Below are positions 1 to 9,208 of a stretch of DNA of 58,455 bases, in pieces. The notes under the pieces are model-generated. The model worked only from the letters and a program-made list of their open reading frames with translations. It was not told the DNA's origin and made no database searches. Origin of the DNA: a bacterium (lineage in GTDB: Bacteria; Actinomycetota; Acidimicrobiia; Spongiisociales; Spongiisociaceae); NCBI GenBank assembly GCA_026710435.1, contig JAPOQZ010000142.1:1-58455 (forward strand), read 5' to 3'. The position numbers were made by a program, and so were the translations under genes. Position 1 is the first letter of the stretch, and every line of letters begins with the position of its first letter.

Positions 1-126
1 CCACCCCGACGCCGACGGCTGCTACCCCCACAAGCACGATGCGGCCACCAGCCACCCCAACCCGACCCCCACACCCTCGAACTACTCCGCTACCTCCACC
101 ACACCACCAACCGCGCACCACCCTGA
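1..126 (+). other. unassigned reading-frame tail at window edge
   Basis: Frame 1 is open from the window edge to a TGA at 124-126, ending in residues LHHTTNRAPP. The stretch is very C-rich and rich in Pro, His and Arg. It may be the C-terminal end of a gene that starts outside the window, but I recognise no family and the composition could equally be non-coding. Positions 127-278 hold nothing I can identify. Confidence 0.15.
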
Positions 127-278
127 ACGGCAAGGCTGCTGGTGCATCCACACCTTCCATACTCGGGAGTGGACGATCGGCATCCACGTGGATTCATGAC
201 AGGAATGGCTGCCGACTTGAGTACGGAGTACGTGCTAGCCATCCTGTTCTCCTTGTTTCCTTACCAACAGGTCTCCGC

Positions 279-499
279 ATGCTCGCCAAACTCACCTGTA
301 AGAACCAGCTGACGCTGCCCAAGGTTGTGATCTCAGCTTTCCGGATGTCGAGTACTTCGATGTTCGGAAGGAACACAGCCACATCGTGCTGACCCCGGTG
401 CGCCTCACCCACGCCGACGCGGTGCGGAGCCGCCTGGCTGAATTGGGACTGTGGGAGACAGACGTAGCCGAGGCGCTGTCCTGGGCTCGTAAACGCTGA
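279..499 (+). pseudogene. AbrB/MazE-type antitoxin, frameshifted
   Basis: The ATG at 279 opens MLAKLTCKNQLTLPKVV, the SpoVT-AbrB DNA-binding start of many antitoxins. About 19 codons in, the frame is lost. The expected continuation (FPDVEYFDVRKEHSHIVLTP, then a tail ending LSWARKR) is in another frame and stops at TGA 497-499. The stop overlaps the next start, as in an intact antitoxin-toxin operon. In this family the antitoxin would neutralise the adjacent PIN toxin and bind the promoter. The frameshift is read directly; loss of function is inferred. Confidence 0.6.
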
Positions 500-825
500 A
501 TGACCCCGCCGCGGCTGGTACTCGATACGAATGTCCTGGTGTCGGCCCTTATCCCCGCGGACGGACACCTGTCTTAGATGCGAGGGTCCTGGCGCTCCGG
601 CAAGTTCGTTCCGCTGGCCAGCCGCCAGACAACAACCGAATTGCTCCGAGTTCTGACCTACCCGTAGTCCCGGAGTGTCGAGATCCGTTCAACCGGCCCT
701 TCCAAGAACAAACGCTGTACGCCGGCGCGGACGCTCTCGTGACGGGTGACAACGATCTGCTGTCGCTGGCACCACAATTCCCCGTTCCCATCATCACGGC
801 AACCCAGATGAGAAGACGCTGGTAA
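500..825 (+). pseudogene. PIN-domain toxin remnant
   Basis: The ATG at 500 starts MTPPRLVLDTNVLVSALIP, the first acidic-residue motif of VapC/PIN ribonucleases. A TAG at 575-577 ends the frame after 25 codons. Beyond it are recognisable family pieces in shifted frames: a stretch reading TTTELLRVLTYP, then ECRDPFNRPF, and the conserved C-terminal GADALVTGDNDLLSLAP ending at TAA 823-825. The middle is shorter than in intact members, so a stop, frameshifts and probably a deletion have accumulated. With the upstream antitoxin it forms a dead type II toxin-antitoxin module. Confidence 0.65.
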
Positions 826-915
826 CCGCGACTCTCCAGATGTTCCGGCTACCCGGACCCGGCCCGGCCTGATGCCCGACCGGCTCGCGGAAAATCAGAC
901 TCCTGGTTCAGGCTC

Positions 916-1800
916 TCAGGTCGAGGATGCCGCGAATATGTTCGCCACCGAGCGATCGAGTGCAGCGTCGAACTCGTCGTCTGTCTGGTCGACGGATAGC
1001 CCCTCGACGAGCCCCCTGCTGAAACTGGCCACCATGCCGCGCTGGCGAAACAACCCTTCGCAAGCCTCCTCGTGCGTGTAGCCCCCGGAGAGCGCCGCCA
1101 CCCGCACCACGTTCGGATGCTCTACCAGATCAAGGTACAGGTCGTCGACGCTGGGGATGGTTAGCTTGAAGAGAACTCCCGAATCCCCGAGCCGGTCCAG
1201 ACGGTCGAGGATCGCCTGCTTGAGCATCGCCTCCGCCTCGGACTTCTGCGGGCTGTTGATATCCACCTCGGGCTCGAGGATCGGAACGAGGCCAGCCTCG
1301 AGGATCCGCTCCCCCAACTGGAACTGCTGCTCCACATTGGCCTCAATGCCGTCCCGGTCGGCGAGCTTGATCACCGAACGCATCTTGGTACCGAACACCC
1401 CACTCTCCCGGCCCCGGCCCAGCAGGTCTTCAAGATCCGGGATGGGTCTCATCACCTGGACACCGTCCTGCTCCGGTTCCAGACCCTTGTCCACCTTGAG
1501 GAACGGTACGACACCCTTCACTTCCCACAGGTAGGACGCGGAACCCCGGCCCTCGATCTCGCGAACCAGGGTGTTCTCGAAAAGGATCGCGCCGAAAAGG
1601 CGGTCGCCCCCGAAGCTGGGACTGGTGATGATCCGGGTCCGCATGGCGTGGATCAGGTCGAACATCTCGTCGCTGTTCGAGTAGGTGTCGTCGGGCACCC
1701 CATACCCACGGAGGGCCTTGGGAGAGCTACCACCGCTCTGGTCCAGGGCAGCTATGAAACCTTGACCTTCCTTCACCTTGTTGAATTGCGTTTCGTTCAT
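916..1800 (-). CDS. fda: class I fructose-bisphosphate aldolase
   Basis: The protein has 294 residues from ATG 1800. It reversibly cleaves fructose-1,6-bisphosphate to dihydroxyacetone phosphate and glyceraldehyde-3-phosphate through a Schiff-base lysine. Family landmarks are the N-terminal IAALDQSGGSSPKAL, the central VPFLKVDKGL and GTKMRSVIKL, and VPILEPEVDI. The reading frame stays open upstream to 2859, but that part is antisense to the MFS gene and has no homology. The ATG at 1800 has a weak GGTGAG in front and begins exactly at the family N-terminus. It is divergent from the transporter at 1888, with about 87 bp shared upstream. Confidence 0.93.
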   Translation of the reverse strand: MNETQFNKVKEGQGFIAALDQSGGSSPKALRGYGVPDDTYSNSDEMFDLIHAMRTRIITSPSFGGDRLFGAILFENTLVREIEGRGSASYLWEVKGVVPFLKVDKGLEPEQDGVQVMRPIPDLEDLLGRGRESGVFGTKMRSVIKLADRDGIEANVEQQFQLGERILEAGLVPILEPEVDINSPQKSEAEAMLKQAILDRLDRLGDSGVLFKLTIPSVDDLYLDLVEHPNVVRVAALSGGYTHEEACEGLFRQRGMVASFSRGLVEGLSVDQTDDEFDAALDRSVANIFAASST

Positions 1801-1887
1801 CTCACCGTTCCAGGGATTCCGATCGATTGCTTTCTGCACGCCGGAATGGTCGTTCACCCGACCGGCGTCAGCCGCTACGTTAATGGT

Positions 1888-3267
1888 ATGAGCACGGCCT
1901 TCCCTCCTCCAAGGCAGGGTTCGAAGATATCCCGGGCAACCAGGGCAGTGGGAAAAAGGATCGACGAGGCGTTCTCGGTTCATGGGTGGGCCTTCCGCCG
2001 GCTGGCTATCTCCCATGCCACCAACGTCGCCGGAGATACGCTTGTAGCGTTGGCACTCGCCGACACCCTTTTCTTCTCCGTACCCACCGCCGAGGCGCGG
2101 GGCAACGTGGTGGCCTTCCTCCTGCTCACCCTCGCCCCGTTCGCGCTGATCGGTCCGCTCCTGGGGTCCATGTTCCACCGGGTGCCGCGCAGCCACCGCG
2201 CCGGGCTGTCGTTCGGTTCGATCGGGCGGGTAGTCCTCGTCGTCGCCATGATCCGCTCCACCGGGGACTTCGTGCTGCTGTCGCTGGTCTTCGGGATGCT
2301 GGTGCTGTCCCGCATCTACGGCATCAGCCGCAGTTCGATCCTCCCCGCGGCACTCCCGGAGGCTGCCGCTCTGGTATCGGCCAACGCCCGGCTGGCCCGC
2401 ATCGGGATCTTCGCCGGCGGGCTCGTGATCCCGGTGGGCGCCGGGCTGATCGCCCTGCTCGGTAACGACTACGCCCTGATCCTGGCCGCCCTCGTCTTCG
2501 GCTGGTCGGGAGCTGCCGCTCTGGGCCTGCGGCTCGACGTGCGCTCCCCGATCCCACCCGACGGCGATGTACAAGAGTTCCCCGCCCGCTCCCCTGCCTC
2601 CCGCCGGGCCATCCGCCACGCCCGGATCGCCACCGCCATCGTCCGCCTCCTCAACGGCTACCTGCTCCTGCTGGTGGCCTTCGTGTTCCGGGACTCGGAG
2701 CAGGGCATGGTGAGCTTCGGAGCCCTGCTGCTGGCAGCCGGGATGGGATTCGGACTGGCTTCCTACCTGGCCCAGTTCCTGGCCAGGCGTCTCCGCGAGG
2801 AGCCAATGGTCGTGGCCGCGCTGGCTTTGGAAGCGGCGGCGGCTTTCGTAAGCGCCCACGTGTTCGGGGTCTGGGCAGCGGCAGCCCTGGCTCTCTTCGC
2901 CGGCCTGGCCTGGGGTACTGCGAAGTTCGGATACGACGGCCTCCTACACGCCAGCGTGGCGCCCGACGAGCGGGGCAGGACCTTCACACATTCCGAGACG
3001 CTGTTCCAGCTGGCGTGGGTACTGGGCGCGGTCGTCCCGGTCCTGCTGCCCATCCCGGTAACTCTCGGGCTGGTGCTGGCCGGATGCACGGCTCTCGCCG
3101 CCCAGGTGGTCCTGGTAAGTGCCCTCTTGGTGTCCATGGCCGACCCCCCGGATGTCCCTCCGTCCGGTAACGGTTCCCCAGCACTGAGGCCCGACGCGCC
3201 GGCCGGTCGCGCCGCGATGGGGTCAGGCGACGATCCGTATCAGGCGCGACCCTCAAAAATCCGGTAG
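1888..3267 (+). CDS. MFS-type transporter
   Basis: This is a 459-residue integral membrane protein with about 12 hydrophobic segments in two halves, separated by a charged loop near residues 220-250. The layout and size fit the major facilitator superfamily; a loop motif like [10 protein letters not shown] follows the early helices. No substrate can be read from the sequence. Hydrophobicity begins after a roughly 35-residue basic N-terminus, so ATG 1888 is a reasonable start. The 3' end overlaps the convergent ligase gene by 28 bp. Confidence 0.75.
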   Translation: MSTAFPPPRQGSKISRATRAVGKRIDEAFSVHGWAFRRLAISHATNVAGDTLVALALADTLFFSVPTAEARGNVVAFLLLTLAPFALIGPLLGSMFHRVPRSHRAGLSFGSIGRVVLVVAMIRSTGDFVLLSLVFGMLVLSRIYGISRSSILPAALPEAAALVSANARLARIGIFAGGLVIPVGAGLIALLGNDYALILAALVFGWSGAAALGLRLDVRSPIPPDGDVQEFPARSPASRRAIRHARIATAIVRLLNGYLLLLVAFVFRDSEQGMVSFGALLLAAGMGFGLASYLAQFLARRLREEPMVVAALALEAAAAFVSAHVFGVWAAAALALFAGLAWGTAKFGYDGLLHASVAPDERGRTFTHSETLFQLAWVLGAVVPVLLPIPVTLGLVLAGCTALAAQVVLVSALLVSMADPPDVPPSGNGSPALRPDAPAGRAAMGSGDDPYQARPSKIR

Positions 3268-4759
3268 ATGCTCTCGATGGTGTCCGCCTCACCCGGTTCC
3301 TTGTCGGCGCGGTAGCGCTTGACCCGGGCGAAGCGTAAGGCCACCCCTCCCCGGTAAACGGGGCTAGGGAGAACCCCGTCGAAGGCGACCTCGACCACCG
3401 TTTCCGGCCGGACGAAGACGATGTGGCGGTCCCGGCCCGTCTGGAGTTGGAGGAAGCGCTCGGTCTGCCAGGCGAGCATCTCGTCGGTAAGACCCTTGAA
3501 CGTCTTGCCGACCATCACGAACCCTCCGTGCACCGCGTCGCGCGCCCCCAGGTGCAGGTTGGAGAGCCACCCGGTGCGGCGCCCGTGGCCCCATTCAGCG
3601 GCAAGCACCACGAGTCGAGGTGGTGGGCGGGCTTGACCTTGAGCCACGCCGACCCACGGCGACCGGCCTCGTAGGTGGAGTCGACTGCCTTCACCATTAC
3701 CCCCTCGTGCCGATTGCGACGGGCCTCGGCGAAGATCTCCTCCGCTTCCGCGACCCGGTCGGTGACAACCCTGGGAACGAGATGCTCGCCGGGTACGGTC
3801 GTCCGTAGGAGGGCGATCCGTTCGGAGAGTGGAAGATCGATCAGGTCTCGCCCGTCGAGGTGCAGGATGTCGAAGAAGAACGGCACCAACGGCGCTCCAT
3901 CGGTCGCCTCGCGCGAACCGAAGCGGCTCATGGTCTGTTCGAAACGCCGGGGTCGACCCTCCTCGTCGTGGGTGAGTGCCTCTCCGTCCAGCACGATCGT
4001 CGATACCGCCATGCCCAGAACCACCTCCCGCACCACAGGCATCCTTGAAGAGACCTCGTTGAGCCTCCGCGTGAACACAGCGACCCGGTCGCCGGACCGG
4101 TGGACCTGGATCCGGCCACCGTCCAGCTTCCACTCGACCGAGGCCGTGCCCAGCGCGGCGAGGGCCTCCGTGATAGAGCCGGAGGTCGTGGCCAGCATGG
4201 GACGCACCGGTCGCAAGGGCTGGACGCTCATCGCCAGCAGGGCTTCCTCCCCTTCCGTGAGGGCCGCGAGGGCGACCCGCCCCACCTCACCGCCCAGCAT
4301 GGAGGCTCTCCGGACCAAGCCGGCCGGGAGACCCGCCGCAGCCGCCACTGCGTCCATCATCAGACCCTCGAGCGCACCTTGCCTCAGTTCACCGATGAGA
4401 AGCCTGCGGAGGAACTCCTGCTCGTCGGATGTGGCCCGGCCCAGCAGTTCTTCCAGCAGCTTTCGGCGGCGGGCTACGGATCCTCTACCGGTGATCGTCG
4501 GAATGCGTCCGATGGCTTGATCCACGTCCGCCACGTCGAGGTCGGGCTGCGCGGCGGGCGGGGTCTTGACCGCCCAGAGTGAGGCACCGCCGACCCCCAC
4601 CCGGCCCTGGCGAGGCTCCCCTGAAAGGAACCCGACCACGATCTCGATCTCTCCCGGCTCGGCATCAGAAAGCAGTTCTGCCAACCCGGCCACCTTGGCG
4701 CGACGCGACCGGGTCGCCGAGATCCGCTTCGAAGTGGCGACCACCTCGCACAGCTTCAT
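3240..4759 (-). pseudogene. ligB: ATP-dependent DNA ligase (LigB-like), single-base frameshift
   Basis: Residues 1-200 form the ligase N-terminal domain. The nucleotidyltransferase motif [10 protein letters not shown] has the AMP-accepting lysine at about residue 211, and motifs such as DGEAL and [11 protein letters not shown] follow. At about position 3615 the frame shifts: after HHLD the expected [11 protein letters not shown] continues in another frame, through the OB-fold domain to RIFEGRA and a stop at 3240. Adding one C (ctcgac|ctcgtg) restores a protein of about 506 residues, the size of mycobacterial LigB. The enzyme seals nicks using ATP. Either the shift is a sequencing error or the gene is newly inactivated. 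Its start overlaps the maf stop by 4 bp. Confidence 0.82.
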
Positions 4760-5340
4760 CGGGACCGTCCCATCACATCGACACCTGCAGAACGCAGCAG
4801 GCGGACCGCCGAGGGCAAGTGCAGACCGACCACGTTGGTGGGGCTGCCTCTTACCGAGTCAACGAACATGGCGCCCACCCCTTGCAGTGCATACGCTCCC
4901 GCCTTGTCGAGCGGCTCTCCGGTGTCCACGTACGCAACGATCTCGGCCTCGTTGATCGGCACCAGCTTCACCTCGGAGCCTTCAACCTCCACACGCACTT
5001 CAGGTTCACCTTCACCTTGCCATGCAACTGCTACCCCGGTGTACACGCTATGGGTGTCTCCTTGCAGTCGGGCCAGGATCCGGCGAGCGTCTTCCGGATC
5101 CCTCGGCTTCCCGATTATCGTGCCCTCGTGTACGACGGTTGTGTCAGCACCCAGTACAACCCTGCCCGGCCCTGCAGCGGTCAGTGCCTTCTGACGAGCG
5201 AGCCGCTCGACGTAGGAGCGTGGGGTCTCGTTGTGCAACGGACGCTCGTCGATCGTGGGGACGTGGACGTCGAACTCCAGACCCACGGAAAGGAGGAGGT
5301 CCCGGCGTCTGGGCGAACCCGATGCAAGTACGAGACGCAT
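4756..5340 (-). CDS. maf: Maf-type nucleoside-triphosphate pyrophosphatase
   Basis: The 194-residue protein starts MRLVLASGSPRRRDLL, the Maf signature. VLGADTTVVHEG and GKPRDPEDARR follow, and near the C-terminus YALQGVGAMFVDSVRGSPTNVVGLHLP. Maf proteins hydrolyse non-canonical or modified nucleotides (dTTP/UTP-type or m7GTP-type) to monophosphates as house-cleaning enzymes. The stop overlaps the ligase start by 4 bp, so the two are probably co-transcribed. Confidence 0.92.
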   Translation of the reverse strand: MRLVLASGSPRRRDLLLSVGLEFDVHVPTIDERPLHNETPRSYVERLARQKALTAAGPGRVVLGADTTVVHEGTIIGKPRDPEDARRILARLQGDTHSVYTGVAVAWQGEGEPEVRVEVEGSEVKLVPINEAEIVAYVDTGEPLDKAGAYALQGVGAMFVDSVRGSPTNVVGLHLPSAVRLLRSAGVDVMGRSR

Positions 5341-5354
5341 CCTCTACCGGGCCA

Positions 5355-5675
5355 CTATCCGGTGGGCACCTGTTCGACCGGAACAAACCGGCTCTCGAAG
5401 GACTCGAGCAACCGGCTATAGCTCTCGATCGGGAGAGCGTGTGCACTCTCGAGATGGAGGCCATCGAGAGTCTCGGACATGCAGGTGACGCCGAACCGGC
5501 CAAGAATCCACTTGATAGTGGTTCCCTGGACCAAGAACTCAAGTGTGACCGGCGGGACCACCTCGAACCTCGACACCAGCATGGCCACGATGGCGGCGAT
5601 AGCCAGCAGAGCGACGAGGGTGATCTCCGCTTTGACGACGGTCAGGTCGGCTACCTCCGATTGCGCAATCACCAT
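5355..5675 (-). CDS. small single-span membrane protein, unknown function
   Basis: A protein of 106 residues with one strong hydrophobic segment at about residues 17-38 (ITLVALLAIAAIVAMLVSRF) and a soluble C-terminus of about 65 residues. I do not recognise the family. ATG 5675 is chosen over upstream starts because GGAGGTG lies 8 nt before it. It lies 56 bp after the methyltransferase gene and just ahead of maf, so an operon is likely. Confidence 0.5.
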   Translation of the reverse strand: MVIAQSEVADLTVVKAEITLVALLAIAAIVAMLVSRFEVVPPVTLEFLVQGTTIKWILGRFGVTCMSETLDGLHLESAHALPIESYSRLLESFESRFVPVEQVPTG

Positions 5676-5731
5676 GCCACCCACCTCCATGAATCTAACA
5701 ATACGGAAGGCGGTCTCCGGCTGGTTCGCCG

Positions 5732-6379
5732 TCAACCTCTGCGAACCCGGAAGCACCAGGTCTCGACCAGCACATCGGACTCGAGCTTCTCCATCGCTAC
5801 GAAAGCGTCGCTACGATCCTCGAACTCCCACACGCCTGCCGACTCGAGTTCATCGATGATCCCGGCGAAGCCGTGCGAGTCGACGATGTCGCGCCGGATG
5901 CCGACCACTACGCGGCCTCCGGCGCGGGTGACCCTGGCGAGTTCGACCAGTCCCGAGGCGGGCGCATGGCCCTTCGTAAAGGTGCCGGCGGAGATGACCG
6001 CATCGAACGCGCCAGACTCGAAGGCCAACGGCTCACCCAGCGTCATCTCGTGCAGCGACCGGTAGAGGCCCTTGCGGGCCGCCTCCTCGAGCATGGCGGG
6101 AGAGTTGTCCAGACCGACCAGATCCGTGAACCCGCGCTCGGCCAGGCACTCCCCGACCAGCCCGGTCCCGACTCCGGCGTCGAGAACGGTGGCGGGCGGC
6201 GATACCCACCGGAGGAAGTGCTCCGCGATGGTGGACGGCAGCCGGTATCCGTACGTGTCCAGCAGATCCTGCTCGTAGCGGCCGGCCCACTCGTCGTAGC
6301 GGTCGCGGCTCTCCGCGGCGGACTGCGCCGCGTAGACCCACCGCACCCGCTGCTCGGCCGAACGTTCCTTACGATTCAT
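5732..6379 (-). CDS. class I SAM-dependent methyltransferase
   Basis: The protein has 215 residues from ATG 6379. Motif I for S-adenosylmethionine binding is VLDAGVGTGLVGE, followed by VGLDNSPAML (acidic loop binding the ribose) and a FDAVISAGTF post-motif region. The N-terminal stretch DRYDEWAGRYEQDL resembles small-molecule methyltransferases of the UbiE/TehB type. The substrate is unknown. Internal upstream codons add only MCILGG and lack a better ribosome site. Confidence 0.8.
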   Translation of the reverse strand: MNRKERSAEQRVRWVYAAQSAAESRDRYDEWAGRYEQDLLDTYGYRLPSTIAEHFLRWVSPPATVLDAGVGTGLVGECLAERGFTDLVGLDNSPAMLEEAARKGLYRSLHEMTLGEPLAFESGAFDAVISAGTFTKGHAPASGLVELARVTRAGGRVVVGIRRDIVDSHGFAGIIDELESAGVWEFEDRSDAFVAMEKLESDVLVETWCFRVRRG

Positions 6380-6591
6380 CCCGCCCAAGATACACAAGAA
6401 AGGGAGGCTCCATGGCAGGGCAGACCTTCTCGTGGGGAGTACCTCTCGTCCATAAATGAAAACCCGTCAAGCCATCCGGAATACCCCTATCAATAATCCG
6501 GCCGAAAAGGAGGGAAAAACAGGATGCCTGACTCGCCCGATACACAGCAAAGGTCTTCATCTATGTCTGCCCACTACCAATAGAGAACCGG

Positions 6592-6620
6592 TTGACAGGT
6601 ATGGGGGTCAGACTTACAGT
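6592..6620 (+). promoter_or_regulatory. sigma70-type promoter for the livK-like gene
   Basis: TTGACA at 6592-6597 is separated by exactly 17 bp from TACAGT at 6615-6620, a near-consensus housekeeping promoter. Transcription would start about 30 bp before the GGAGG (6644-6648) and ATG (6655) of the solute-binding-protein gene. No operator is obvious. The rest of 6380-6591 shows nothing I can name. Confidence 0.55.
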
Positions 6621-6654
6621 TGATCAATTACCCCCCAACGATCGGAGGCATGGT

Positions 6655-7464
6655 ATGGCCAGGATACATCTGTCGAGTCATAGAAAGACAGGAACGTCCG
6701 CCTTGGGCCTCCGCGCGCTACTCCGACCGATCGGAATCGTAGCCATTCTTCTCGCTCTGGTCACGGGAGCTTGCGCGGAAGAGGCTGCCGATGACGAAGG
6801 ACCGATCATTATCGGAATGGCCATCGGTCTAACCGACTTCATGGCGGCATACGACCTGCCGGCTCTGAACGGCGCCCAGATCGCCGTGGACGAGATCAAC
6901 GAGGCCGGTGGCGTCATGGGAAGGAGTCTGGAGATCGTCACCGCAGACACCAAGTCCGATATCGAGCAGGGCACGGTTGCCGGCCAGGAGGTCATCGACC
7001 AGGGTGCCCATGTGATGATCGTCTCCCCCGACTACAACATGGGTGGAGGGGCCGCCCGGGCTGCCCAGGATGCAGGGCTGGTCGTGTTCTCATCCTCGGC
7101 GGGGTCACCGCTGTTCGGGATCGAAGGCATCGGGCCGCTCGCTTTCACGATGGGCATCGCCGCGACGACGGATGGCGCGGTCGCGGCGGAGTGGGCCTTC
7201 GAGGATCAGGGGTTCAGGACAGCGTATCTCCTGCTCGACGACATCGCCGACTACAACAAGGACTACTGCCGGGCCTTCGAGACTCGCTGGGTGGAACAAG
7301 GCGGGACGATTGCCGGCCAGGACCAGTTCAACAACAACGATGCGTCGATCGCGAGCCAGGTCACCAGGATCAACGCCCTAGCTGAGCCGCCGGAGAGCCG
7401 CGCTTCGAGGTGGGCGGCCTTGGCGGCTGAAATGATCTGGTCGAGGGTTCCCAGGCGCTTGTGA
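6655..7464 (+). CDS. livK-like branched-chain amino-acid-type solute-binding lipoprotein, 3' truncated
   Basis: ATG 6655 has GGAGG six bases upstream. The signal segment ends in a lipobox (VTGAC), then the Peripla_BP_6 fold begins (IIIGMAIGLTDFMAAYDLPALNG, AVDEINEAGGVMGR). Homology continues to about residue 241 (ASQVTRINAL) and stops abruptly at 7378-7381. The remaining 28 codons read antisense through the end of the convergent gene. Full-length relatives have about 400 residues, so the C-terminal lobe is gone and ligand binding is probably lost. It would have been the external receptor for the Liv transporter encoded to the right. Confidence 0.75.
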   Translation: MARIHLSSHRKTGTSALGLRALLRPIGIVAILLALVTGACAEEAADDEGPIIIGMAIGLTDFMAAYDLPALNGAQIAVDEINEAGGVMGRSLEIVTADTKSDIEQGTVAGQEVIDQGAHVMIVSPDYNMGGGAARAAQDAGLVVFSSSAGSPLFGIEGIGPLAFTMGIAATTDGAVAAEWAFEDQGFRTAYLLLDDIADYNKDYCRAFETRWVEQGGTIAGQDQFNNNDASIASQVTRINALAEPPESRASRWAALAAEMIWSRVPRRL

Positions 7465-8117
7465 AAGTCCATGAAGTTGTCGACCCAACGCAGGAACCGG
7501 AACTGCCCGTTAGCGACCGCGGGGTGTGACGCGTCCCGGGACAGCACCACGCGATCCCCGCTCGCCTCAGTGAGGTAATCACAGGCCTCCGGCACATGCA
7601 GGCCTGCATCCACCAGCAGCCCATCAGCCGATCCGTCGATCACCCGGGCCGCTCCCTCGTCGTTGTCGGGAACCGGTACGTAACGAGCGTTCGGGAAGCG
7701 CTGCCTGATGATATCTTCCTGTAGAGCACCCGCCACTCCGGCCAGCCGGCGCCGGCCCCGCAGCCACTCCAGTCCCCTTGCGGCCGACTCCTTGCGTACG
7801 AGTACCACACCCTCGTACTCGAGAAGTGCACCGTCACTGAACATCACTGAGAGGGCCCTGCGTGGCAGGTTGGTGTGCTTCATCAGCAGGTCGACCCGGC
7901 CTTCGACAAGGGCATCGAGTTGGTCCTCCCACTCCAAGACGACGAACTCGACCCGTACCCCCAACTCCTGGGCCATCAGTTGCCCGACGCGACCGACGAC
8001 GCCATCCGGTTTGCCCGTATGCGGGTTGATGAACTGCTCGAAGGTTAGGTCCCAGCGGGCGGCAACTCGCAGCTCTCCGCGCTGGATGATCTTGTCGAGC
8101 ACGCAGGAGTCAGGCAT
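7263..8117 (-). CDS. SBP_bac_3-type amino-acid-binding domain protein without signal peptide
   Basis: The fold of polar amino-acid receptors is clear: IIQRGELRVAARWDLTFEQFINPHTGKPDGVVGRVG, then DLLMKHTNLPRRAL and a second lobe ending RFLRWVDNFMDFHKRLG. No hydrophobic leader precedes it from either ATG 8117 or the GTG at 8144, so the product looks cytoplasmic. Genuine homology ends near 7382; the last 39 or so codons are antisense to the livK-like gene and arose from the junction. It follows the deacylase gene with a short overlap. It might sense or sequester the imported solute; that is inference. Confidence 0.65.
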   Translation of the reverse strand: MPDSCVLDKIIQRGELRVAARWDLTFEQFINPHTGKPDGVVGRVGQLMAQELGVRVEFVVLEWEDQLDALVEGRVDLLMKHTNLPRRALSVMFSDGALLEYEGVVLVRKESAARGLEWLRGRRRLAGVAGALQEDIIRQRFPNARYVPVPDNDEGAARVIDGSADGLLVDAGLHVPEACDYLTEASGDRVVLSRDASHPAVANGQFRFLRWVDNFMDFHKRLGTLDQIISAAKAAHLEARLSGGSARALILVTWLAIDASLLLNWSWPAIVPPCSTQRVSKARQ

Positions 8118-9174
8118 GATCAGCAGTCCTCTCTCTCGGGTCACGATCCATTCCGATGATGCAGACCGGCTCGCCGCCGTTCCTGGTCGGGGTGGAGAAG
8201 ATCATGAGAACCCATCCCGCCAATGGGCTCCTCACCACCGTCCGCGGCGATCCAAAGCGGTCGAGGAAGGTTCCGAGCGGGGTCCCGTACTCAACCCGTT
8301 GGCCAGGCTCGACATCCCGCACGAAGTAACCGGCGGAGCCCGCCGTGACGGTGTACATACCGAAAACGTCGGTCTGCCGATCATTGACCACCGGCCTACC
8401 GGGATACATCCCCATATGCCGTAGAACGTTGAAGAAACCTCGAAGCTCCATATCCACCAGGTCCGGATCCAGGTGACCGGCCCCTCCCACCTCGAGCTGG
8501 ACGGCCGGGATCCCGTTGAGGGCCGCGTGTCCGATGTTGTTGCGAGCTACCTTAAGGCCGGTCCACACATTGCCGCCGCCGTCACTCATGCCGGAGAGTT
8601 CGTCGATTCCCTTACCCATGATGTTGCGGAACTCGATTTCGAAGAGAGCGGCAAGGCGGCGGCTACTCTCGTCCGTCTCCGGGTTGCCCAGTTCCGGCAC
8701 GACTACGTGGAGCGGTATCTCTTCGAAATGATCCCCGCTGTGGAGATCCATGTAGGTGGAACTGCGCTCGATTATCTCAGTCCCGATTTTCGCCGCTACC
8801 TGGGATCCGATCGAGCCGAAAGGATCGCCGGGGAACGACTGGTTTATGTTCACACCGTCGATGGGAAGGTAGAACGACATTCGCAACTCGAGTGCTCTCG
8901 GATTGGCGCACACCACGCCGATGAGATCCCCGCTTAGCTCGTCGATGTCGAGTGTGGAGGCGAGCCTGGGAACCGCTATCTGCCCAGTGAACTCGCCTGC
9001 GTGAACTCCTGCCGTCATCGCCAGCGTGGGTCCCGGTCTCTGACCCCTGACAACCCACACCGGGACCGTGAGCGGCCCGGCTACCGTCTCCGCGACCACG
9101 AGGTCACATGTGTACCTCTGAGGGCGGGAAGCGGGGACTTCATCCAGCGATTGCAGGATTCCGAGATTGATCAT
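8110..9174 (-). CDS. succinylglutamate desuccinylase/aspartoacylase-family amidohydrolase
   Basis: A protein of 354 residues; ATG 9174 is preceded by GGAGGGG. The AstE/AspA zinc carboxypeptidase-like fold shows in AGVHAGEFTGQIA (His and Glu ligands), NPRALELRMSFYLPIDGVNINQSFPG, and DLHSGDHFEE (third zinc ligand). A C-terminal beta domain (SPLAGWVLMI) follows. Family members remove acyl groups from N-acyl amino acids; one branch (DoeB) deacetylates N-acetyl-diaminobutyrate from ectoine. Its place in the liv operon suggests the imported compound is an acylated amino acid. Confidence 0.8.
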   Translation of the reverse strand: MINLGILQSLDEVPASRPQRYTCDLVVAETVAGPLTVPVWVVRGQRPGPTLAMTAGVHAGEFTGQIAVPRLASTLDIDELSGDLIGVVCANPRALELRMSFYLPIDGVNINQSFPGDPFGSIGSQVAAKIGTEIIERSSTYMDLHSGDHFEEIPLHVVVPELGNPETDESSRRLAALFEIEFRNIMGKGIDELSGMSDGGGNVWTGLKVARNNIGHAALNGIPAVQLEVGGAGHLDPDLVDMELRGFFNVLRHMGMYPGRPVVNDRQTDVFGMYTVTAGSAGYFVRDVEPGQRVEYGTPLGTFLDRFGSPRTVVRSPLAGWVLMIFSTPTRNGGEPVCIIGMDRDPRERTADHA

Positions 9175-9208
9175 TAGGCCCTCCCCTCCAATCAACATCC
9201 GTTTCCGT

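Noticed and set aside
916-2859. A single 647-residue minus-strand reading frame
   Set aside because: Only the last 294 codons match aldolase. The upstream part is low-complexity antisense of the MFS gene, and ATG 1800 is the real start.
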